A stretch of 57,231 nt of DNA from JAKVAV01 sp047632755 (GTDB taxonomy: Bacteria; Bacteroidota; Bacteroidia; Flavobacteriales_D; Cryomorphaceae): the NCBI GenBank assembly GCA_047632755.1, contig JBLIDT010000019.1, positions 1 through 57,231 on the forward strand, written 5' to 3'. The notes below the pieces were generated by a model. It ran no database searches, had not been told where the DNA came from, and saw only the letters and a list, made by a program, of their open reading frames with translations. How positions within the stretch are numbered: the stretch's first letter is position 1; each line of letters starts with the position of its first letter. This document shows positions 1 to 7,691 of this stretch, in pieces. The translations under genes and the position numbers were made by a program.

Positions 1-8
1 TTTGGCGG

Positions 9-180
9 TCGGCTGCCAGCTAAACGTGATTCAAGTGAGGGTGTTTCTTTAAGTGCAGTTTTGGAAAGTATAGGCTTTAGGCAAAACTAAAATCTATTTC
101 CTAGGTGCTCGTTGCTAAAAAAGCTGCCAGCTAATCCTGATTTAAGAGTGTGTGTTTCTTTAAGTGAGTATTTAGGAAGT
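9..180 (+). repeat. tandem pair of imperfect ~60-bp repeats in the leader region
   Basis: Two imperfect copies lie at about 11-70 and 121-180. They share a 12-bp block GCTGCCAGCTAA (12-23 and 123-134) and a 15-bp block GTGTTTCTTTAAGTG (41-55 and 152-166). A related, inverted copy is seen at 24750-24792. No gene is seen in bases 1-421; apart from these repeats the stretch is AT-rich and unremarkable. Confidence 0.75.
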
Positions 181-421
181 TCGGGATCCATTCACTGAAC
201 ACTCTTGCCTGATTTCTAATCTCTGTTATCTGATCTCTCGCAACTGATTGCGTCATCAAAGAGCAACACTAAAATTAAAAAGTTATGCTTTTATAAATAG
301 TTAATAGATCTGTCCGTCTATAAAAATCATTAATTAATTCTCCCTTAGGTAATTGTTGAGTGCTGAAAGATCAAATTGAAATAGACTATTTTTGGCCTTA
401 AGTAATTAACCCTTACTGCAG

Positions 422-3400
422 ATGCTTCAAAACTGCTTTGTTTTTCGTTTTTTTATTCTAGCCCTATCCTTCTTTCTCGGTGCGTCGCTATCCTATGGCC
501 AAAGTGATCTAATCTTAACCGCTGTTTTTGATGGTCCTCTATCAATTGGAGTTCCAAAAGGCGTTGAAATATACGTGATCAACGATATTCCCGATTTGAG
601 TGTCTATGGCTTGGGTTCAGCAAATGATGGAGGCGGAACAGATGGAGAAGAGTTTACTTTTCCAAGCATTGCCGCAACAGCTGGTGATTACCTCTATGTG
701 GCTTCTGAAAGTAACAGTTTTTCATTCTTTTTTGGGTTCGCTCCTGATGATGTTCGTCCAGCGGTGTCCATAAACGGTGACGATGCAATTGAGCTTTTTC
801 AAAACGGTTCTGTCGTCGATATATTTGGCACTATTGATTGTGACCCTAATGCGGGTTCATCACCATGTCCAGAATGGGAATATTCGGATGGCTGGGCATA
901 CAGAAACAACCATACAGGACCTGACGGAAACACCTTTATACTTGGTAATTGGAGTTTTAGTGGAATAAATGCATTGGATGGGGAAACCTCGAATGGAAGT
1001 GCAACTTACCCTGTTCCAATCGGAACTTTTCAATACGCCACTACTTGTGTGCTTCCATCATTGGCTGCTACCAATTTGAATATTACTGGTGTCGCCTCAA
1101 CGTCAGCAAATCTAACATGGACGAGTGGTGACGGAGAGGCAAGAATAGTTATTGTCAAACAAGATTTTGCAGTAGACGTGACTCCGATAGACAATACGAC
1201 TTATCTGTCCAATCCGACTTTTGTTTTAGGAGAGGAAATCGGTAGCGGAAATCACGTGGTCTACCATGGAGCAGGAAATTCCGTAAGCTTAACAGGACTG
1301 ACTCCTAGTCTAGTTTATTATGCCAAAGTATTTGAATATGGATGCAGTCCTGGTCAAGAGCTCTACTTGACTTCTATCGCTCCCGCTTCTGCTATCTTTC
1401 TTGCTAAGCCTGAGAACCCCATCTTAACTCTAGATTGTGAAACGACTTCTGAATTTGACTTGAGTTGGTCAAATCCTGCGGCAGGAATATGGGATGGTTA
1501 TGTTGTGATAGGACTCCAGAATGCGTCACCAACGACTGTCAATTCTACTTCACCAGCAGTCCTGCCTGTGGCTAATTCGAATTTTACAGCAGCACCTGCG
1601 ATTGACATGAATAGACTCCTTTATAAAGGAATGGGAAATAGCTTAACAGTGCAAGGCATTATTCCAAACCAGAACTATACTTTTAAAATTTTCAGTTACC
1701 GTGAATGTCTATCGTGCGCTAACGGCTGGGAATACTCGAGCGGTACCCAGGTTTCTGGAAATGCTTCATTGGCCGATGTGAGCTCACTAAGTGCAACTCT
1801 TGGGCTTACAGATGTGCAATTATCGTGGAATTTCAATCACCTATGTGCTGATGAAATAATCGTAGTTGCATCCGACAACTCGGTTAGTGGAGCCCCATCG
1901 GGTGGAGGATATGCCGTAAATTCCAATTCATTCACCGACCCTTTGAATCCTGTCCTCAACCCAGGAGAGGTTATTGTCTATTCTTCTTACGGCTCCTTTA
2001 CGAGCGTAATTAATTTAACAACAGAGACCGATTACTGCTTCAAGGTATTTGTAAGAAAAGGTTCTGAATGGTCCAGTGGAATACAGGTATGCGAAACGCC
2101 TACCACAACTACCACGCTGGAAGTAGGTGATATTGCTATTCTTGCTGTTAATACGAATATTGTGGGGATAGATGAGATTAGCTTTGTCTGCTTCAAGACA
2201 ATTCTACCTGGAACGAGTATAGACTTAACTGATAATGCCTATCAAAAATGTGGTACTCCAAATGGATGGGGGATTTCGGAAGGTTGGATTCGTTTGACAA
2301 GAACCAACACGCCACTAGTTGCCGGAGAGGTAGTCACGATAAGAAATGATGATGGAGCAGTGACTATTCTAGCTCCCGACAGCAATTGGTCCACCTCTGA
2401 ACCACAACCGTCTTTACAAGGGTCTTTAAATTTGGATAACAATGGCGAACAACTCTTCATTTTATCAGGAGGGAATATTACAGGCCCTAATGCTTCCACT
2501 GCTGCGTCAGATGAAGGCCTATATGTTGGAGGAAAGATTTTATTTGGATTCAATACCGAAGGGGATGTCTGGACACCAATATGTGGCATTTCAGCTGCGG
2601 GTGGAAGTGCTAATTCAGACAAGCCGGGAAACCTTGAATGTTTTTTAAGTTACGCTGCTACCAACGATGATAGAAATAAATATACTGGCCCTTTTTCTCT
2701 TACAACGGCGCGGGAGTGGTTTAAACGAATAAACGACTCCGCCAATTGGACAAATTATTCGGACAATGCGTTGTATTCAGCAGGTGAAGATTACGTTCAT
2801 TTCAATGGAACGAGCCTAGGACGAACGCTACCTATTGAAGGCTCCATAACCACTCCAGGAGTATGGATTGGCGATGACAACGCAGTTTGGTTCAATTGCA
2901 GAAACTGGGAGACACTAAAAGTACCAGACCAATCAGTTGATGTCCTCATTTCAGACGAACCTACCGATCCTATTATTTCATCAGCTGGCGCTGTTTGTGC
3001 TAAGTTGACTTTGGAAACAGCCTCTTCACTAACGCTCGGTAACAGCGGCTCTTCATTAGAAATTCTCGGCGACATCATTCTAGATGGATCTATTAACTCT
3101 TCTGCAGGATCCATATCTTTCACAGGCACAGGAAACCAATTGATTGGCCCCACAGTACCAACGGCACCATCAACAATCTTTGCTAATAATCTAACCATCG
3201 ATAAACCACTTAATACACGTGTGATTTCAAACGAATCAATCTCAGTCAGTGGTGAGGTTGATTTGGTTAGAGGTATTCTAGATTTTAAACCAGGCAGTGG
3301 AAGATTAGAACTAGATGACGGTGCAGGAATTGTAGGAGGATCAACAACCTCTTATGTGAGCGGGCCACTTCGGAAAACGGGGTTTACATTAAACCAGGAA

Positions 3401-4420
3401 TTTAAATTCCCCGTGGGAGATTATCGCGTAATCACAGTAGATTCAACGGTCAATGTATACAACCCGTCTTTTGTAACTACATCTACTACAACTAATTCAG
3501 AGGCTTTTCAATCTGAATACTTTCACGAGAACTTCAATTCGAATTACACAAATCCAAATAATCCACCTCCCACTGATGGTAGTTTGGAAATAGTGTCAAC
3601 TTGTAATTATTGGGACATTGATAAAATCCCAAGTGGATCTGCCCTACAGGCTAGTGTCGGATTGTCATGGGGCGAAGGAGAGTGTATAGATATAACTGAT
3701 GCCTTATCCTTGAGAGTAAGTAGTTTTAATGGAACTGAATGGGATAACCAAGGGCTTCTCTATGGCTCTGGAACCGACAATTCAGGATGGCCTGCTTATT
3801 CAAATGGTAAGGTTTATACAACCTCTGCTTTTTTAAATTTTAGCCCTTTTACAATTGGCTCTTCTGGCTCGGGTTCAAACGTCCTCCCCACCATCCTACT
3901 CTCCTTTAGTGCAGAAGCAAGGGAAGGAAGCGTCTTGACCAACTGGATCACCGCCACTGAAATCAACAACGACTACTTTACCATCGAGCGATCAAAAGAC
4001 GGCAACTATTGGGAAAAAGTCGGAACCATAGACGGCGCTGGAGATTCTCACACTCAGCTTTCCTACTCCTTCACTGATGAAAGACCTTACTTGGGAATTT
4101 CGTACTACCGTTTGCGTCAAACCGATTACAACGGAACCTCAACCATAAATGAACCTCTAGCGGTCGAAATTCTTGCCAATGGCGAATTTGGAATCGATAA
4201 GATCTACCGAGATCAGCAAGGTCTCAATGTCATCTACCGCTCCACAGCACCGTATGTAGTAATAGAAATATATGACCTACTCGGAAAGCGAATCCACGGA
4301 GAACTTTTGGAAAATTCGGGAAATAGTTTTGGCACAATCGATCCAGATTTAGCGAGAGGTGTTTATGTGCTCAGGCTTTCTGATGGAGCAGAGACAGATT
4401 CTGAGAAGTTTGTATGGTAG
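422..4420 (+). CDS. large secreted lamin-tail/fibronectin-like protein with T9SS sorting tail
   Basis: This 1332-aa protein begins with a clear signal peptide (hydrophobic to about residue 25, cut near LSYGQ). Residues about 27-205 resemble a lamin-tail-like domain, followed by three fibronectin-III-like segments (about 215-560). A second lamin-tail-like domain (about 565-790) follows, then a low-complexity Ser/Thr/Gly stretch. The last 180 residues show the usual Bacteroidota layout: a LLSFSAEA segment with NNDYFTIERS, then a type A sorting tail that has diverged from the classical FPNP motif. The family pattern predicts export by Sec and T9SS to the cell surface or medium. No catalytic motif was recognised, so an adhesive or matrix role is only inferred. 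The stop codon sits in a TAGCTGTTAGCTAA string resembling the repeat at 12-23. Confidence 0.85.
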   Translation: MLQNCFVFRFFILALSFFLGASLSYGQSDLILTAVFDGPLSIGVPKGVEIYVINDIPDLSVYGLGSANDGGGTDGEEFTFPSIAATAGDYLYVASESNSFSFFFGFAPDDVRPAVSINGDDAIELFQNGSVVDIFGTIDCDPNAGSSPCPEWEYSDGWAYRNNHTGPDGNTFILGNWSFSGINALDGETSNGSATYPVPIGTFQYATTCVLPSLAATNLNITGVASTSANLTWTSGDGEARIVIVKQDFAVDVTPIDNTTYLSNPTFVLGEEIGSGNHVVYHGAGNSVSLTGLTPSLVYYAKVFEYGCSPGQELYLTSIAPASAIFLAKPENPILTLDCETTSEFDLSWSNPAAGIWDGYVVIGLQNASPTTVNSTSPAVLPVANSNFTAAPAIDMNRLLYKGMGNSLTVQGIIPNQNYTFKIFSYRECLSCANGWEYSSGTQVSGNASLADVSSLSATLGLTDVQLSWNFNHLCADEIIVVASDNSVSGAPSGGGYAVNSNSFTDPLNPVLNPGEVIVYSSYGSFTSVINLTTETDYCFKVFVRKGSEWSSGIQVCETPTTTTTLEVGDIAILAVNTNIVGIDEISFVCFKTILPGTSIDLTDNAYQKCGTPNGWGISEGWIRLTRTNTPLVAGEVVTIRNDDGAVTILAPDSNWSTSEPQPSLQGSLNLDNNGEQLFILSGGNITGPNASTAASDEGLYVGGKILFGFNTEGDVWTPICGISAAGGSANSDKPGNLECFLSYAATNDDRNKYTGPFSLTTAREWFKRINDSANWTNYSDNALYSAGEDYVHFNGTSLGRTLPIEGSITTPGVWIGDDNAVWFNCRNWETLKVPDQSVDVLISDEPTDPIISSAGAVCAKLTLETASSLTLGNSGSSLEILGDIILDGSINSSAGSISFTGTGNQLIGPTVPTAPSTIFANNLTIDKPLNTRVISNESISVSGEVDLVRGILDFKPGSGRLELDDGAGIVGGSTTSYVSGPLRKTGFTLNQEFKFPVGDYRVITVDSTVNVYNPSFVTTSTTTNSEAFQSEYFHENFNSNYTNPNNPPPTDGSLEIVSTCNYWDIDKIPSGSALQASVGLSWGEGECIDITDALSLRVSSFNGTEWDNQGLLYGSGTDNSGWPAYSNGKVYTTSAFLNFSPFTIGSSGSGSNVLPTILLSFSAEAREGSVLTNWITATEINNDYFTIERSKDGNYWEKVGTIDGAGDSHTQLSYSFTDERPYLGISYYRLRQTDYNGTSTINEPLAVEILANGEFGIDKIYRDQQGLNVIYRSTAPYVVIEIYDLLGKRIHGELLENSGNSFGTIDPDLARGVYVLRLSDGAETDSEKFVW

Positions 4421-4515
4421 CTGTTAGCTAAAATAAAAACTCCAGACTACATACGAGCGACTACCACCCTTTATGAGGGGACAAATAGTGGAAATTGGAT
4501 AATTGATCTTCATTA

Positions 4516-4529
4516 AGTGGTATACCACT
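4516..4529. promoter_or_regulatory. 14-bp perfect palindrome, possible operator
   Basis: AGTGGTATACCACT reads identically on both strands. It lies in the 150-bp gap between the 1332-aa gene and the frameshifted beta-helix gene, about 42 bp before that gene's ATG. A dimeric regulator site is possible; no regulator is encoded next to it. Confidence 0.35.
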
Positions 4530-4707
4530 AGTTTGCTAGGACTATATTACCATACCAATCCGATGCAATCATGAAAACTCTTTATTTCTTTTTAAGCCTC
4601 GTACTTTTTACGGCCAGCTTCAAAGCGCGACTTTTTACATTTCTCCCGATGGATTAAACGGTGCTGCTAGCTCCTTATCCGATTCCTTTTACCTGATTCA
4701 GGAAGCG

Positions 4708-6072
4708 GTGGATAACTGCACTTCGGGAAACGATACGATTTACCTCACAGAAGGGACATATTGGCAAAGCGTCGCCATTTCGGGAAAAGATGGCATCTAT
4801 TTGAGTTCGGCAGATGCATTGGCACCAGCCACCCTTTCGGGTAGTGGTGTGGAAGGATTAAACATGATCACCATAGAGAACTCAAATTCCATTTGCATCG
4901 TCAACCTCATCATCAGGGAAAAATTCCTTCAAGACGCGAATGCCATTTGTGTCGTGGGCGAAGGTGATGGCATCTACATCATCGACAATGAGATTTTCAA
5001 TATTGGGTGGACCGACGATTCCGAAGCTGATCCCGAGGTAGCCGCTCCCGTAGGGAAAGCGCACGCCATTCTCATCAACGGTCGCACTGAAAACGGGCTC
5101 CGAGCCGTGTATATCGGCCGCAACTACTTTCACAATATTGTGGCGGGAAATGGAGAGTGCCTCACCCTTACGGGAAATACGTACGACTTCCTGATCGAGG
5201 ATAATTTGATAGAGGATGTGACCAATATCGGAATCGATATAGCTGGACATTTCAGTTGGGCTTTTCCGGTGGAATTGGATCAGAGCCTCAATCAATCCCG
5301 ATCAGGACGGATCAAAACCAATACGGTGAAGCGCTGTCGGCGACCAACTGCCGGAAACGAACCCGCGGGAATTTACGCCGATGGCGGAAAAGACGTGATC
5401 ATTGACAATAACCGCGTATACGACAATGGCACGGGAATCTCGTTTGCTTGCGAAAACTTCGAAGTGACTGCATCGGGAATGAAAGTGGTCAATAACCTGA
5501 TCTACAACAACGATAAATTCGGCGCGGTATTCAGTGCCAATGCGGGACTGGTAGAGAACTCGGTTTTTCGAAACAATACCCTCTTCAACAATGGGGTGTT
5601 CTTTGACAATTCGGGTTCCATTGCTCTGCAAAAAAGTGCCAGTTCCTCTATTCTCAACAATATCATTTACCTAACAAGCGAAGATTATTTCGGGTTGAGT
5701 TTGTTTGGTTTTGTGGTTTCCGACTTAGAGATAAACCACAACATATTCTTTAGCCCCGATGGAAGCACGCCACGAGTTTTCGCTTTCAATCCCGGAGTGG
5801 GAAGCGGCTCTAGCGCGGACGATCCGATTTTTGAAGATCCACTGTTTGCGTCAGCAGAAGAAGCTGCACCCGATTTTCATCTTTTGGAAGGATCGCCTGC
5901 AATTGATGCAGGGACGCAGAACGTTGAGCTTGTTCCTGACGAAAGGGACATGGATGGAATACTCAGAGTGTTGGAGAATATTGACATGGGAGCTTTTGAA
6001 GCTCAAACCCTTGTCGGACTGACGGACAGAAAACATGCAGAGGTAGATATTTTCCAAATCCCAGTTCGCTGA
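4708..6072 (+). CDS. main open segment of the frameshifted beta-helix gene
   Basis: This is the longest uninterrupted part of the gene described at 4571-6269. The first usable in-frame start is a GTG that lies inside the domain (DNCTSGNDTIYLTEGTY), so it is not the biological start. It carries Asn-rich beta-helix turns over about residues 30-400. It ends at a TGA reached only because the frame slips at 6050-6053. As it stands, the product would lack both signal peptide and sorting tail and would stay in the cytoplasm. Confidence 0.6.
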   Translation: MDNCTSGNDTIYLTEGTYWQSVAISGKDGIYLSSADALAPATLSGSGVEGLNMITIENSNSICIVNLIIREKFLQDANAICVVGEGDGIYIIDNEIFNIGWTDDSEADPEVAAPVGKAHAILINGRTENGLRAVYIGRNYFHNIVAGNGECLTLTGNTYDFLIEDNLIEDVTNIGIDIAGHFSWAFPVELDQSLNQSRSGRIKTNTVKRCRRPTAGNEPAGIYADGGKDVIIDNNRVYDNGTGISFACENFEVTASGMKVVNNLIYNNDKFGAVFSANAGLVENSVFRNNTLFNNGVFFDNSGSIALQKSASSSILNNIIYLTSEDYFGLSLFGFVVSDLEINHNIFFSPDGSTPRVFAFNPGVGSGSSADDPIFEDPLFASAEEAAPDFHLLEGSPAIDAGTQNVELVPDERDMDGILRVLENIDMGAFEAQTLVGLTDRKHAEVDIFQIPVR

Positions 6073-6269
6073 GATGCACTTTAAGGATGGGGAATAAAAT
6101 TCTTCGTGTGAATGTACTCACCCAAGGTGGGGTCTTAATCCGTACCATAAACTTCATCAACAAGGAAAGAGTAGACCTGAATACCAGCGACTTAATGGTA
6201 GGATTTTACCTTCTTCAAATTTTCACCGAATCAGGAATAAGCATTGGTAAATTGGTGATTCAGCGATAA
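6054..6269 (+). pseudogene. detached T9SS type A sorting tail of the beta-helix gene
   Basis: In this frame the sequence reads PNPSSLRC, then KILRVNVLTQGG, GFYLLQIFTESG and KLVIQR before the TAA. That is a complete C-terminal sorting domain of the kind cleaved during T9SS export. The first ATG in frame is at 6087, inside the domain. It belongs to the preceding beta-helix gene and is separated from it by one missing base. Confidence 0.7.
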
Positions 6270-6309
6270 ATGTGATAAATTGTGGTGCGTTTAAATTAAA
6301 TTTTTTCCC

Positions 6310-7437
6310 ATGTCTAGACTGAGTTCATTATCACAGATCATTTTATTTGCGGCCATTTTTGGTTTAGCCACATCATGTCAAAAAGATCAGGAAGACATTG
6401 TACCCGATGGAAAATCGACGGTTGAGGATGGCAAAAGCGTAAGTCCGGGAGTGACAACGGTTCAAGCCAATTATTTTAAAAATCTCTTCAATCTTTTCGG
6501 CGATGGCTGGACGGGGGGAGACGGAGCTTATAGCATTCCGCTTCCCGACGGAAGACTCTTATGGACTTTTGGCGATAGCTTTTTGGGAACGGTAAATCCC
6601 GATTACAGCCGTTCGGGTCCGCTCGTTAATAATCTTTTCGTGGTTCAGGATGGCGACAATCTGACAACTTTAATGGGAGGAACTAGTGAAGATCCAGAAG
6701 CATTTGTCACCCCTTGGAATAATCCAAGTCATTGGTATTGGCCGGGAGACGGGATCGTTATTGAGGATCAACTGTATGTCTTCATGCTTCGTGTACGAAG
6801 TACGGGTGAGGCTGGCGTGTTTGGCTTCGAAACCGTCGGGACGGATATGGCTGTTTTCTCCTTGCCTGATTTAGAGTTGGTCGAGCAGTATGCCGTGGCT
6901 CGCAGCTATAAATACCTAATGGGGGTTTCACTTTTCAGGGAAGACGACTTTGTATACGTATATGGAACCCAAAGCTCATTGGGTAAAGCAGCACTTGCAG
7001 CCCGATTCAACGTCAACGATCCTGAGACCATTACCTACTGGAACGGCACGGATTGGGGCGACGAATTCGTTGGCGATGCTTATATGACAAGAGACAACGG
7101 AGAAAACTTATTTGTTTCCAATCAGTTCAAAGTCTTCAAATGGAATGATAATTACCGTTTACTCGTACAGGACGATTTTTTTCGCTCAGCCATACGAGTC
7201 TACAGGTCCGATAGCCCAACCGGTCCTTGGTCCAACCCAATTACTATTTACAATACACCAGAGACAGGAGAAGATGGCGGAAATATTTTCACATACAACG
7301 CTTTTGCCCACCCACACATCATTGATCCCGATAAAGGAATGTTAGTAACCTACTCGGTGAATACATTTGATTTCTTTTCACTTTTCCAAGATGCGCGGTT
7401 GTATCGACCGAGGTTTCTATGGGTCAAACCGAGCTAA
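6310..7437 (+). CDS. DUF5005/DUF4185-like beta-propeller lipoprotein
   Basis: The 375-aa product has a lipoprotein signal with the lipobox LATSC (Cys23), so it is expected to be lipid-anchored, probably in the outer membrane. The body starts with GDGWTGGDGAYSIPLPDGR and WTFGDSFLG, followed by repeated blades with GDGIVIEDQLYVF and SPTGPWSNP. This resembles DUF5005/DUF4185 proteins, which have a five-bladed propeller fold like GH43/GH32 enzymes. The repeated acidic turns would suit a carbohydrate-binding or hydrolytic role, but no catalytic triad was assigned. It starts 40 bp after the beta-helix gene on the same strand, so the two may be co-transcribed. Confidence 0.7.
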   Translation: MSRLSSLSQIILFAAIFGLATSCQKDQEDIVPDGKSTVEDGKSVSPGVTTVQANYFKNLFNLFGDGWTGGDGAYSIPLPDGRLLWTFGDSFLGTVNPDYSRSGPLVNNLFVVQDGDNLTTLMGGTSEDPEAFVTPWNNPSHWYWPGDGIVIEDQLYVFMLRVRSTGEAGVFGFETVGTDMAVFSLPDLELVEQYAVARSYKYLMGVSLFREDDFVYVYGTQSSLGKAALAARFNVNDPETITYWNGTDWGDEFVGDAYMTRDNGENLFVSNQFKVFKWNDNYRLLVQDDFFRSAIRVYRSDSPTGPWSNPITIYNTPETGEDGGNIFTYNAFAHPHIIDPDKGMLVTYSVNTFDFFSLFQDARLYRPRFLWVKPS

Positions 7438-7652
7438 GATTATACCCTAAACAATCTGAAAGCAAGCTGGCGTTTTTTTAACGTTTAATTGTAAGGTTTG
7501 ACGAAAGTTGAAGCGAACAGAGAGAAGAATTTATAAGATCAAGTTAAGCCGTACTCTTCTGACATACTTGCAGAAAAAAACTCAATTTGATATCAAACTT
7601 GCACTATTCTCCATCCTGACTGTTTTATAAAAACTTAGAATGATCTTTGCAT

Positions 7653-7660
7653 TACATTTG
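7653..7660 (+). promoter_or_regulatory. candidate -7 box TACATTTG before the CotH gene
   Basis: TACATTTG matches the Bacteroidota -7 consensus TAnnTTTG and lies 31 bp upstream of the ATG at 7692. No good -33 TTTG is found at the expected distance. Apart from this, the 254-bp gap 7438-7691 holds nothing recognisable. Confidence 0.35.
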
Positions 7661-7691
7661 TCTCTTAATCACAACCAATCGCTTCGAGGCA

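Larger units (their letters stand above)
4571..6269 (+). pseudogene. secreted right-handed beta-helix protein with T9SS tail, broken by two -1 shifts
   Basis: The gene reads as three pieces in different frames. The ATG at 4571 opens a signal peptide (MKTLYFFLSLVLF). The main body continues in another frame as SATFYISPDGLNG, the usual start of Bacteroidota beta-helix proteins. One extra T in either T5 run (4605-4609 or 4632-4636) joins the two. The body is rich in NN turns and ends in DMGAFEA, typical of polygalacturonase-like beta-helices. A second shift occurs at the T4 run 6050-6053: one extra T restores VDIFPNPSS and joins the body to a complete sorting tail ending at 6269. Both faults are single-T losses in homopolymers, so they may be sequencing errors; otherwise this is a recent pseudogene. 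Repaired, it would encode about 565 aa. Confidence 0.8.

Noticed and set aside
9..180. Repeats at the left edge as a CRISPR array
   Set aside because: There are only two imperfect copies with unequal sequence, and no cas gene in the window.
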